From contig JASANH010001028.1 of the NCBI GenBank assembly GCA_030248295.1, positions 496,001 to 560,000 on the forward strand: a stretch of DNA of 64,000 nt. The letters run 5' to 3'. Every line of letters starts with the position of its first letter. Positions within the stretch are counted from its first letter, which is position 1. The stretch comes from Mesodorylaimus sp. YZB2_4. Lineage: Eukaryota; Nematoda; Enoplea; Dorylaimida; Dorylaimidae. This document shows positions 23,177 to 33,604 of this stretch, in pieces. The position numbers and the translations under genes were made by a program. Below the pieces are notes generated by a model. That model was given only the letters and a program-made list of their open reading frames with translations. It did not search any database and was not told where the DNA came from.

Positions 23177-23512
23177 CTTCCCGCCCGTTGACGATTCGAA
23201 TTTGGCGAAAACAAGCGGATTAGGAGACCGATTAGTGGCCGCCCGGACGATCAAAACAAGGTCGTAAATTTGGAAGGTGGAAAATGGTCGGGGAAGGACC
23301 AGGTGGATGGCAGCACCGCCGGCAGCGATTGCGACGTCGAGGCCGGAGCGAAAGGCACGTGCGGTGCCTATGCCGAGTGTGGTGAGCCTGTGCAACGTAG
23401 CATATATTAACATTTGGGCGTAGGGCATATTCCCTTTCAATTGGAACGGTGTCAAGACCTCATCAATGATAGGCTTGACTTTTGGACCTAACCTCATCTG
23501 CATAGACCTCAT
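23177..23512 (-). CDS. Orphan exon-like ORF ending in a strong donor
   Basis: A minus-strand frame of about 112 codons (MRSMQMRLGPKV...) is GC-richer than its neighbours and ends GGCGGGAAG|GTAAGT at 23171-23177. Beyond that the same frame runs into the duplicated receptor flank, so coding is likely to stop at the donor. The translation is mildly hydrophobic with no domain I recognise. No downstream acceptor was identified. It may be a captured exon or chance. Confidence 0.3.
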
Positions 23513-23789
23513 TCATCGTCGTTCATTGCGTTCCAGTGCACCGACAGCTCGATCTTGCGAGAAAGACTGGATTTCCAAGATGATTTCTGTGATTCATGTA
23601 AAATAGTAGCTAGACGTGTGAAATAGGTTCAGTATAAAAGGCGGCGTGTTTCTATGTATAAGACCAGTATCATCACCACGGTTATTCTCGGGCAGTCGAC
23701 ATATTAAACGTTGATTCATTCGTCTTTGGTTTTTTTTGTCCGAATTCAATGTATCGAGCACGCGGCAGTCGCAGGGGCAACAGGGGAAA

Positions 23790-24740
23790 ATTATCAAAAT
23801 TTTTTAATCGAAAATCATGCTTCAGCACTGTGCGTGTCTAAATAGGCCTCGGGTTCGTGTTAGAAGAATGCGTTTATTATTCCTTTATTCTGTCCCTGAA
23901 TCACAAATTTATTTGGAGCAATTTTCTGTTTGGCCTGCGATTTTCTGCCAACTGCTTTATCCGCGCAGAGACGTGGAGCATAAAAAAGTGTATGTCATCA
24001 GAAACATGATGAATCAGAAACTTACAGTACCTACAATCTACATAACTCATATCTTATCATTTTAGACTGACTTGACGCTTCACGGCGAAGACAATTATGG
24101 AGGCACTGGACAAGGACGCCCAAACGGGTGACCGCAGAAAGCTGATTCCCTGCAAGTAGCCTCGATAGACGCTATGAATGTAAAAAAGCTCGTGCAGTCA
24201 CGGAATAAAAGCAGAATGTGCACCCAATTCGTCCTAGCCGTACGTGGTCTCTCTTTGCATTTCGAAGGCCTTTCGAGGGCACAAAAGCTGGCTTCTGGGC
24301 CATGAAGGCCACGGAAAAGCCAACTTGCCAGTTTGTAATTTGAATACGCACACAATAGGCTTATAAAATTTTTTTGCTGAAACCCGAGGAAATGGATAAA
24401 GGGGCATACGAGTGTGTGTGAAGATTTTACGAACATCGCGAGACGTCTTCGCCGTGCATCGCCAAGTCGAGCCAAATGATAGGTCCTACCAGCCAGACTA
24501 CAGGAGAATGGATCTTATTCAAGGGGTGGTGTGGCAATCAGAGGTGTATATCCAAAGTTCCCTCGACGCGGCTGGAAACCAGGGGCGCACCTTAGGTTCA
24601 GTTCATGCGAGAACGCGGAAAAGTTCTAGTTGCCGCTTGCGAGCCTGGCGGTGGGTGACTAACTCTTTGTTCCTTCGAGGTCGATGAACGAGGAGAGGCC
24701 CAGTAGGGCCAGGCAGCTTTCGAAATCGGTCCCTAGCCCG
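23790..24740 (+). repeat. Uninterrupted copy of the 14445-16900 repeat
   Basis: This copy keeps both halves contiguous and so shows the pre-insertion state of the 14.9 kb locus. Its left part is also the inverted partner of 19113-19420. The right end near 24950-25040 (GAGGGCATCCTGGGCCAGAC) matches 16945-17010 and SINE bodies near 35975. Confidence 0.8.
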
Positions 24741-25158
24741 CCCCTGGAAGTAAATCATTTACCTCTCATCTGATTAAAAGACACATAAACTGAACTATAA
24801 AATGTAAAGTAAATTCTTTTTATTAACTTTTTCAGGCTTCAGCCTGACTTGCTGGAAGAGGGTCAACAAGTCAACTCTATATATCAATCAAGGCTGTGAG
24901 GGATTGACACATACTGAAGCGTCTCTCTGTGCGTCTCCACTAACGATAATAGCACCTCCATACGAGGGCATCCTGGGCCAGACACTAGCTTCAAAAGACA
25001 ATGGTCTGTACTGTACATATGTTGTGTAATAAATACAGCTTCTCGTATCATTCACAAATATCACAAAAAGGTTCAGGAACTTTGCAAGCCATATTATTGC
25101 TGGTTTTGTATTAAGTGTCGCAAATAATGTGCTGTCCCCGATTTGAAATATTGCAAAT

Positions 25159-25575
25159 TTACTGACTTTCACTGCCATTTTCTTTTTCCATTTTTTTGTA
25201 TGCGCAAGCCTTCAAGCCATCCTCCAGCGTTCGACAGGTTGGTCTTGTTGAACATCGACACAGCTCTGTGCCACCTGTGATCTGTCCGCAGCTGGCCAGG
25301 TAACCGTCATACTTCTGGCACATAGTTTTGCAGTCATTTGCATTTGTCCACATATTTAATGGCAGAAAGACAGAATTTAAAAGATTAACACGAAAAGAAA
25401 AAATGCAAACGAGGTTACTAAGCGCAAATTTCCGTTCGTTGTGAGATACAGCGAAAGCCATCGTCACCATACCAAATGGAAATGAAGAAGAAAGTTTTAT
25501 TTTTCTCGCTGTTAGAATCTGGCTTAGTGTTGCACAGCTAAAACTTATAAAGATCTCGCCGAGAAGGAAAATCGA
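25159..25575 (-). pseudogene. Cys-rich secreted gene copy, start and splice site lost
   Basis: Compared with 18303-18581, the initiating ATGAAACTG is ATAAAACTT (near 25498-25506) and the acceptor CTTTCAG is CTTTCTG (near 25365). The donor remains, as the consensus GTAACC. The Cys-rich domain persists (CKTMCQKY, CRCSTRPTC) and reads on into a Lys-rich tail, where the 18 kb copy stops. A longer ORF to 25809 is open but begins in flanking sequence. The TATA region (TTTATAAG) is retained. Probably a pseudogene, possibly a re-started gene. Confidence 0.6.
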
Positions 25576-25814
25576 TTTTGTATAATGTTTGTTAAACATG
25601 CACATACAGTATAACCCTCCTACCTGATCTCTTTGGAATATGCACCGTTTTATAAAGCCTGCACCCTCACAAAGGCTATTCTTGACGAGTCGGCCCAGAC
25701 CTCTCATTTTGGTGTCCCACAAGCTGAAGGGAGTCTTAGGGAAGATACGGATTGCACATATTTGTAGAATCTTGCGAAATGAAAAAACAATAATTGAAGG
25801 CGAGATCAAGCAAG

Positions 25815-26600
25815 AGATAAGGTGCCAATTTTATATGCTGACTACTTACTTGGTTGGCCTCAAGGTAAATATGCATTTGCTACAGTGCTTGCGCATGTGA
25901 GTCAGAATGCTTTTTGTAAATTGTATACTTACTTAGGATAAAATAGCTCTATCGATATGCGTCTGAGCTTTTTTCGAATCACGGATCATTTTTCGAATCA
26001 GCATACTCCGCAGTATGCTCCGTAGTATCAGCTAGACGTGGTTTTAGCGCTCTTTACATTCTTTGAGGTTCGCCGAAAACCTCGATTTTTCGAAAAGCGG
26101 GGTCACTTTCGGCAGCTACAACTCCCTGCAGAATTCGATGCCAAGGCTGAAAATTTTTTCACAGGTACAGGACCTGATGGGTTACCTTAGGTTCAATTTC
26201 ATTGAAATATATCTATAGTGACACAGGAATGCCATAAGACCACACTTTATCATACTTTAAGCTTTTTAAAATTCCCGCAAAGATTTGAATTTTTGTGATT
26301 TTTAATTTCAAAAAAGGGATTGTAGCTCATTCTATTTTCGAGGTTTTAAAAAACGAACATCGAGTTACCTTGAGTAGTTATGGAGAAACCCACGTTTATG
26401 TTTAGTCGCCTAAATTTTCAACTACAAATTTAGCCAAATTTTTGGAATTTTGCCCAGCCCCACTCATGCGACATAGAGCGGTCGTGCTGCAACCATAGAC
26501 TACTATTGGATAGGGCATCAAATTTCGTCCATATCCACGAGACGTCATATGCCGCGGTCATGACAGTTTGATGGGAAGGGTTCTTTAAGCTGTAGTAGCA
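25815..26600. other. Intergenic, AT-rich, no supported gene
   Basis: It contains a short hairpin, GCATACTCCGCAGTATGC, near 25999-26016 and nothing I can assign. Confidence 0.4.
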
Positions 26601-26601
26601 C

Positions 26602-27327
26602 GGGGGTAACCTTGAAGAAGGTGAGTAAGCTCTGATATGTAGTCCCCATGTGAAATAAGGTTGGCATACTTCGCTCTGCTCAGATCCGTATCCTTGTTTT
26701 GAAAAATGCGAAAATCGAGTTTTCGGAGAAAGTTGAATTGCACTCACCTCGCGCGCTTTCGCCTGTGATGCGCAAGATAACAGGTTGCTGTAAGCGCAAC
26801 GATTTTCATCAACATTGGTAAAACATGGGTGGAAATTTTTTTCCTCAGTTTATTCGAGACGTATTGTTTTTATGCGTGATTTTTGTAAGAAAAAAGCGCT
26901 TTTGCCGAATATACGTTAGGTTGAAAATAATGTGGCATATGTTTACATTTGGTAACGCTAACATTTTGATGGAGCAAATGTAAACGACTCAATGGCAAGA
27001 GTTTTTCACTCGCCATCAGGATGGCAATAAACTAAAAGGAGAGGTGCGATAATTTTTTATTGATGCCTCAAATTAATACAAGAAACTAATGAATTTTTTG
27101 GAAACGCAGAAAAATAAGCAGATGTATTTCTCAACTAAAGCATGTTAATATTCCTGTCAAAATAGTCCGAAGCGATTACAGTATGACCTGCTGCCTACGC
27201 GTCACAGTCGAAACACGCGCGTAGTGCGTGCAATTTAACTTTCTTCTGAGGAAAACGAAGTATGCCAGCCTTATTTCACATTGGGGCTACATGTCACAGC
27301 ATACTCACCTTCTTCAAGGTTACCCCC
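26602..27327. repeat. Foldback repeat with ~150-190 bp arms
   Basis: The left arm, 26602 to about 26795, is the reverse complement of the right arm, about 27175-27327, at roughly 80-85% by eye. Shared segments include GTAACCTTGAAGAAGGTGAG, TGTGAAATAAGG and AGAAAGTT-AATTGCAC. The ~380 bp spacer has no gene. Class unassigned. Confidence 0.7.
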
Positions 27328-27329
27328 CC

Positions 27330-27800
27330 CCTTCTAAAGCGATTTTTGCGTGGCCACCAGAGTCCACATATCCAATGGGCCGAACTAGGCGAGCTCAATA
27401 ACTTCAACGTTCGCTTCACAGCTTCAGACCTTGGCTTCGGAAACATAACCGGGTGTGCCTTCAGCAGTTCGTGCCAAAATGACTAGCACCCTTACTACTG
27501 TAGAGCGACCAAGAACAGAGAAAGGCTAACTATTTGTTTTGGCAAACACTGATATTCTACCTCCTTGAGGCAGTTTATCCACTCATCGTCAGTACGTGGA
27601 CGGCGAGCTAGTCGTATAGCCTATGGCATATAATCAGAAAATCACTGCCACGCTAGTTTGGCTTAAACAAGATGGCATATTGTTCACAAAGACTATCGCG
27701 CTCGTGCAGTACCGTCACTTTTTGCCAAGCTTATTCGTATATATTATAGCTAGCGTATATATTGAACCAGCACACACAGATAGCACCCTAAATATATTCA
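27330..27800. other. 3' flank of the 27.8 kb receptor
   Basis: About 27620-27800 is the donor region of the duplicated flank at 23030-23170. Nothing else is supported. Confidence 0.4.
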
Positions 27801-27802
27801 AT

Positions 27803-28678
27803 TTATAATCGGCTAAAACATTCTTTTAGTTTATTTCTGTATGCTTTTATCACATAGAGACTGATGTAGGGATTCGAAGCAGCCGTAAGCGGAAACAAAG
27901 CACTCAAGGCACCGGCTACCCAAAGATCTGAGGGGGGAATGAATAAGTGCAATAATTTTAATGTTATTGCCGGTATCTGAGTGAATACGGGTATAACCGA
28001 AAGAAATGTTATAACCACAAGAATTTCTTTCGATTCTGAAATAAGACGGCTTTGCATCGAAGATGTGATCAGTTTCTTGTGGTTTCTAATTTTTATCATT
28101 ACTTTACTCGAGAAAAAAACGAGCAAAGCACACGTTGCGGTGCTTATGATAACCATAATACACATGAAGGTCGAGAGTAGCGAGTCCGTAATCTGAATAC
28201 CGCACTCACCGAGGTCGTCCAGCCCCAAACTGCCACGTGCGATAAATGGGCTTATCCAACAAAGGGCAATAACCACCATGGACGCCCACATCAAGAACAC
28301 ATTGCGGGTGGTGAATACTCTCAGACATTTCTGATGGCTGTACAGGGACAAATATCGATTATACGCTATGACTGGCGGAATGTTAAGCGATAGGGCACCT
28401 AAAAAGTAAGCGACAGCCCCAGCAACTTTGCACTCGACTAACAAATAATTGCGAATAAACGGCGCCTCTAACGCAACATTAGTTAGACAAAATAAAAAGT
28501 CACCCAGAGCCAAGCAGAAGATCAACCACTCGTGTGGTTTCCTTTGCCTCCAATCGGATAAAATCATGAAAATTAAGCAAGCGTTTCCAGGCACTCCAAC
28601 AGCGCCAATTATTCCGGAAGTAGATGCTGTAAGATAGGTAGCAGAATGTGACGTGTTCCAATTCTGGAAGTAATACAT
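27803..28678 (-). CDS. Rhodopsin-like 7TM receptor, single exon
   Basis: The 291-residue product has seven hydrophobic segments and class A landmarks: GN in TM1 (31-32), LALGD in TM2 (D60), a TM3 Cys (C83) and NRY (107-109) in place of DRY, a TM4 Trp (W141), C159 in the second extracellular loop and NPYIS at 269-273 in place of NPxxY, followed by a short basic tail. It couples to G proteins if functional. The ligand is unknown, and orphan or chemosensory receptor is the safest class. The N-terminus has one NTS sequon at 8. A 3'-end fragment of a near relative is at 22947. The lack of introns contrasts with the two-exon family nearby and could reflect retroposition or a naturally intronless family. 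Confidence 0.75.
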   Translation of the reverse strand: MYYFQNWNTSHSATYLTASTSGIIGAVGVPGNACLIFMILSDWRQRKPHEWLIFCLALGDFLFCLTNVALEAPFIRNYLLVECKVAGAVAYFLGALSLNIPPVIAYNRYLSLYSHQKCLRVFTTRNVFLMWASMVVIALCWISPFIARGSLGLDDLGECGIQITDSLLSTFMCIMVIISTATCALLVFFSSKVMIKIRNHKKLITSSMQSRLISESKEILVVITFLSVIPVFTQIPAITLKLLHLFIPPSDLWVAGALSALFPLTAASNPYISLYVIKAYRNKLKECFSRL

Positions 28679-28799
28679 TATGATGGCTCTGCCGTAACGG
28701 ATAAAAGGAAAGAAAGTGCAATAATAGAAGTTTTAACTGAAATCTCCCCTTCCGTGGTCGCCGCCTCACAACTCTCCCACGCAGTATACCCGTGTTTTC

Positions 28800-29235
28800 T
28801 AACCTAGCGACGAGTAAATTTGACTAATCTGATTTTGAGGGAGAAACGGATGGAAAACATTTCTTCCTGCAAATTGTTTTATGTTTGTCCACATAGCTAA
28901 AGTGCATGCTGCGGACTCTATCAACTCATGGAGTATTAACAGCCATCAAACTCCGCCCGATATTTAGAATCCCGCAGCTCCACCTTATTATTATGGCCGA
29001 TGGGGGTTCATTTCGCCCACGTGCTGAATAGAAAAACATCTTCACTGAAATATGGATGGGGAAGATATGCTTGTTAACGATGCCGCGGCCAGGATACCAG
29101 CGGGAAGGTTGTTTTGTACAGCGAAAACCGACATGCCACTGGTACCCTGCTATCATGGGTTCTTTGCCTTGCTGGAACGACGAAACAAAAAGCTGGTCTG
29201 ATCCAGGAGATAGCATTTAAAAAACCGTCGAAACT
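28800..29235. other. Intergenic, no supported gene
   Basis: Short ORFs only, with no domain. Nothing seen. Confidence 0.35.
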
Positions 29236-29239
29236 TGTC

Positions 29240-29380
29240 ATAAGTACGGTTGGTAAAAATACTTGATTTGAATGCGTATGCGTATACGCAAAGTCTCTCG
29301 AACGCGTATGCGTTTTGCGGAATACACAAATTGCACGCTCCACAAAGTATGCATACAAGTTTGCGTATTGCGTTTTGTTT
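29240..29380 (-). repeat. TACGCA-rich palindromic repeat, copy 1
   Basis: The reverse complement matches 32037-32160: GGTAAAAATACT, AATGCGTATGCGTATACGCA, AAAGTCTCT, and CCACAAAGT. It contains the palindrome TGCGTATACGCA. It lacks the 20-bp satellite that adjoins copy 3. Confidence 0.75.
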
Positions 29381-29384
29381 TACA

Positions 29385-30400
29385 TTGGGTTTCTAGCTCC
29401 ATACTGTAACTAACTCTCCATCCTTGACTGAAATTATAAGCGACCACAGCAGATGCAAGGACATTTTGACATGGCAATACATTTCTCTCACGCTTACGGC
29501 TAGCTTTAAACGTCCAACTGGAAAAAATTCTTTCAGCTTCGATCATGGGTTCTTTCCAAGAACTCTCAGCTCCCATCCAGTCGATGCCTTAATTGCCATG
29601 AATAATTCGAGTACGGTACTTTTTAAAACACTCGTTCAACATTGGGGGAAGATGCCGTAGCCGCGAGGGCACGAGGTGTTATATTTAGCTATATATAATC
29701 CAAAAACCTAGCACAGACTTTGGCTTTGAGGCAGCAGGCCTGAATGACTGACTAAGTTTCTATGACATAACATTCCAGTCTAGCTTTTGGAGGCTTGCAG
29801 CGTAGCGGCCCCCGCTCACAAAACATTGTTAGACTTACAAGAAGACTGCTAAGACTTTCCGAATTTCTTGCGCAAAATTTGGATGAGAATACCCGCATCG
29901 GATAAGAATTTTTAAGAATGGCAGGTTTTTAAAATGTCCTATAGGAATGCTTTCCGAACTTCCTATTGATCCTATTTGTACCCAGAACTCCTACCAAGTA
30001 AATCACTTCGCGGAATCGAATACAAATTCTTCCATCCACTCCTCTTGGTCTCCTACATAATTTACACGAGAAATTATTACCGAAGAGGCTAAATAAAGCA
30101 GCATAGTTACAGAATCGCTGCAAACTATCATACTATCATATAGCGAAGCCAGGACAGGGACCACTGCATGCAAAGTTGCACAAAAACCTTCTCTTTATGC
30201 TGGGGGGCTTTATGAGGCTTTCATGAGAGCTTTATGGGGAAATGAGGAACAACCATAAAAAATCAGAAAAAGAAGGTATGAAGGAGATAGATGTGGGTAT
30301 GTAGGGTTATATACGATAGCCCCTCCTTATACGCGCAAAGCGACTTCATAAATGAGGCATGAATCAAACACGCAGGTGCCTTACAGAAAATAACTTTGAG
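29385..30400. other. Intergenic, no supported gene
   Basis: No ORF with coding character and no repeats that I can assign. Confidence 0.35.
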
Positions 30401-30414
30401 ACAAGAAATAGTCC

Positions 30415-30600
30415 AAAACCATGACGTGGATATGCAAACCATGAGTTGGATATTCAGTTGGTTGCGTACAAAATACGCATTAGCAAAGCTTGCGTGTTAC
30501 GCATTGAAATTTGGATGCGTATGCGTACGCGCGTACGCATACGCAAACTGGCTTGTACGCAATACATACAATGCGTATTTTAATGTTACCGGCTTCAACA
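30415..30600. repeat. Short 20-bp satellite remnant plus TACGCA palindrome, copy 2
   Basis: Two units of the 32 kb satellite (30421-30455, ATGACGTGGATATGCAAACC then ATGAGTTGGATAT) precede a TACGCA-rich tract. 30516-30545 is a perfect 30-bp palindrome whose left half is TGCGTATGCGTACGC. The small ORFs across it are repeats, not genes. Confidence 0.8.
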
Positions 30601-32036
30601 AAATCGAAAATCGTTGCGATATTTCCGACTTTGTTGTAGTACAAGGAAGGGCTACCGTACAGTATAACTTCCTCTTGTACCATATTTTTTATTTACTGCA
30701 CGTCTTTGTAATCGGGGCTACGAGTCAAATTATGTTGGAGGAAGTAGTCGAGTTACTTTAGAAAGTTTACCATAGAGTTCTCTCGCAGTAAGGTTGGAAG
30801 TTTGCAGCAAAATGCAATAATTTACAGCTAATTTACTTGGTCTCATTATTTCTCGATTTGGATTTCTTATGTACACATACATTGTGGAGGGACGAAAGAA
30901 TCTGTACTCGTTTCCGCAAAGTGACTGACCTTGACATGACTGCTCAGGATTCTCAATGAAGATCCTTCCAAAGCGAGTCCGCGCGCATGCAGGATATGAG
31001 GAAAATGCCCATAGTTATAAAACCTGTTTTTTCACATAATCGGCCAGCAAAAGAGCTTTTTCAATACAGGGAGTGAGGGACCATAGAACTGTAGCTTCTC
31101 AAAGATAGACTAGAAGGTAGCCGAAAAAGCTCAAAGCTGCGGCCACCAAGCCATATTCTGTGCCAGGTTCTTGGATTTATAGACAGGATATATGGCAACT
31201 TGTGCCCTGAGCATTATCCTGGTTTAAGTATCTGTGCCGATTGTGACCCGTTTCGGCCAGTGTCCCCTTTCAGCCAGAAAAATTCCCAAGAGATCCCTTT
31301 TGGCCAGTCCTGGTTCAACCAGAAATCGATTCAGCCAAACATTTTTAAAATAGGTAGCCAAGCATGGGAGTTTACTTCAACCCTCTTCAAATGCCCTTAG
31401 TGAACCGAGGATCCGAATCAGCTTGAATTTCTTGCACCAGCACATGGAGAGAAACATGAATGGAGAGCACATGATCTGGCATGTAACCAAACTAACGCTA
31501 CATCGATAACATATTCTGATTTTTTTGAGAGCTGACAAATCAGTGTACGAGGAACACAGCAGGATGACACCATGGCCGTTTTGTAGAATCATCTCCAGTT
31601 TTAGCTCTCGATTATGATCTGGTGGAATTTTGACCATTTTCAACTACGTCATGAGTGCGGGTGCGGGCATGCTCAGAGAGCACCACCCACCTAATGCATT
31701 TGCTGTGCAGAGATTTTGGCTGAATCGGGACTGGCTGTGCACGAACACTTGCAAAAACCCCACCGACACTTGCTCGAAAGGGAAACTGGCCAGAAAGGGA
31801 TTCTGGCCCAAACGGGTAGCTGGTTGAACCAGGATGGGGCCCTGAGAAATCAACGATCGAAGCTAACAGAAATTTCTCCTCGAAGACGTTTTTTGAACTG
31901 ACCATAAGCGGCAGCGACAAGTTCTGCGATGTCTTATGTCTGTTGTACTGTTGTGGTGGTTGACATTTCGGTTATGGACATACAGTTAGTTGCAGTTTAT
32001 GGCTACACGGATCATTAGCTATAGTAGGAAAAATAC
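30600..32036. other. Intergenic with short interspersed GGCCAG/AACCAG words
   Basis: 31245-31350 and 31775-31845 share words such as CTGGTTCAACCAG or its complement and GGCCAGAAA, suggesting a degenerate repeat pair. Opposed ORFs of 60-120 codons have no domain support. Confidence 0.35.
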
Positions 32037-32160
32037 GTAATACGCAAACTTGTATGCACACTTTGTGGAGTACGCAATTTGCGTATTACGCAATACGCAT
32101 ACGCATTCAAGAGACTTTGCGTATACGCATACGCATTCGAATCGAGTATTTTTACCAGCC
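32037..32160 (+). repeat. TACGCA-rich palindromic repeat, copy 3
   Basis: It directly adjoins the 20-bp satellite at 32161. It is the inverted counterpart of 29240-29380 and contains multiple GCGTA/TACGC words that can fold on themselves. Confidence 0.8.
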
Positions 32161-33006
32161 ATGAGTTGGATATGCAAACCATGAGTTGGATATGCGAACC
32201 ATGAGTTGGATATGCAAACCATGAGTTGGATATGCAAACCATGAGTTGGATATGCAAACCATGAATTGGATATGCAAACCATGAGTTGGATATGCGAACC
32301 ATGAGTTGGATATGCAAACCATGAGTTGAATATGCAAACCATGAGGGGTTGGATATGCAAACCATGAGTTGGATATGCAAACCATGAGTTGGATATGCAA
32401 ACCATGAGTTGGATATGCGAACCATGAGTTGGATATGCAAACCATGAGTTGGATATGCAAACCATGAGTTGGATATGCAAACCATGAGTTGGATATGCAA
32501 ACCATGAGTTGGATATGCAAACCATGAGTTGGATATGCAAACCATGAGTTGGATATGCAAACCATGAGTTGGATATGCAAACCATGAGTTGGATATGCGA
32601 ACCATGAGTTGGATATGCAAACCATGAATTGGATATGCAAACCATGAGTTGGATATGCGAACCATGAGTTGGATATGCGAACCATGAGTTGGATATGCAA
32701 ACCATGAGTTGGATATGCAAACCATGAGTTGGATATGCGAACCATGAATTGGATATGCAAACCATGAGTTGGATATGCAAACCATGAGTTGGATATGCAA
32801 ACCATGAGTTGGATATGCGAACCATTGTAACCAGCGCACCCAGGCGGCGGGAGATAGTCGAGACCGAAGTCTCTAAGCAAAAAACTCCGACTGGAGGTAG
32901 GCAAGTCTCGCGACTATACCTGCTCTAGAAACATCAACCGAAGAGGTTGACGTCCCAGCCAGGGGAGCGTATCGATTACTCCCGACCGCCAGGCGTGCTG
33001 GTCACA

Positions 33007-33017
33007 TTCCTCCCACC
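33007..33017 (-). other. Polypurine tract of the TRIM
   Basis: GGTGGGAGGAA on the minus strand directly precedes the downstream LTR, the expected position of the plus-strand primer. Confidence 0.7.
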
Positions 33018-33355
33018 GTTGGAAAAATGGCGTCCCCGCCATTCTCCAACTGGGAGAACCAACACCCCAGTGGTGGTGCCTTATCAGCGCTAGGTGTTCC
33101 ACCCACCGTCGCGCTAAGGCGCACCAAACGCTCGCCGAACCTTCTCCTCCCGCGTAGGTAATAGCGGAGTAGGTTTTGCCCGCTAGCCCCTGGTGCCTAC
33201 GTGGAGGCAACCCAGACCGAAGTCTGGTAGGGAGTACACCTGCAGGGAACCCTCGGGCCACAGCAAGCGCAGGCGCGCCAGTCCGGCATCCACCACAACC
33301 ACCCCCGGGCTAGCACACTAGTCCATAAGGGGCTTACATCCGAAGAAGGCCCTTT

Positions 33356-33369
33356 GGTTCGTGACGCCA
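33356..33369 (-). other. Primer-binding site of the TRIM
   Basis: TGGCGTCACGAACC begins with TGG, complementary to a tRNA CCA end, one base after the upstream LTR. The tRNA species is not identified. Confidence 0.65.
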
Positions 33370-33604
33370 GTGTAACCAGCGCACCCAGGCGGCGGGAGGT
33401 AGTCGAGACCGAAGTCTCTAAGCAAAAAACTCCGATTGGAGGTAGGCAAGTCTCGCGACTATACCTGCTCTAGAAACATCAACCGAAGAGGTTGACGTCC
33501 CAGCCAGGGAAGCGTATCGATTACTCCCGACCGCCAGGCGTGCTGGTCACACCATGAATTGGATATGCAAACCATGAGTTGGATATGCAAACCATGAGTT
33601 GGAT

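Larger units (their letters stand above)
32826..33551 (-). mobile_element. Miniature non-autonomous LTR retrotransposon (TRIM) inserted in the satellite
   Basis: Two 181-bp direct repeats (32826-33006 and 33371-33551) differ at only three sites and have TG...CA ends. They flank a 364-bp GC-rich interior with no gag or pol. The host satellite supplies a target-site duplication, CCAT at 32822-32825 and 33552-33555. On the minus strand, one base after the LTR at 33371, lies a primer-binding-site candidate, TGGCGTCACGAACC (33369 down to 33356). A purine tract, GGTGGGAGGAA, abuts the other LTR (33017 down to 33007). These fix the orientation as minus. It must have been mobilised in trans by a full LTR element. 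A minus-strand ORF (32914-33261) crosses into the LTR and is not a gene. Confidence 0.88.
32161..33604 (+). repeat. 20-bp satellite array, interrupted by a TRIM element
   Basis: The unit ATGAGTTGGATATGCAAACC is repeated 33 times from 32161 to 32823. One unit is 3 bp longer (32341-32363), and recurrent variants are GCGAACC for GCAAACC and GAATTGG for GAGTTGG. After the insertion at 32826-33551, two full units and a partial one continue to 33604. Because 20 is not a multiple of 3 and the complement has no stop in any frame, all three minus frames stay open for 250-274 codons. These ORFs are artefacts. Confidence 0.95.

Noticed and set aside
31612-31920. 102-codon minus ORF with a plus-strand mirror
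   Set aside because: Both strands are open over the same repeat-like GGCCAG words; no coding character on either.
32015-32904. Three overlapping minus-strand ORFs of 250-274 codons
   Set aside because: A stop-free 20-bp repeat opens all three frames. All encode permutations of one 20-residue period, with no gene context.
32914-33261. 115-codon ORF in the TRIM
   Set aside because: It crosses from the interior into the LTR and has no gag or pol similarity.
32161-33604. CRISPR-like array
   Set aside because: Units are contiguous with no spacers, and the sequence is eukaryotic.
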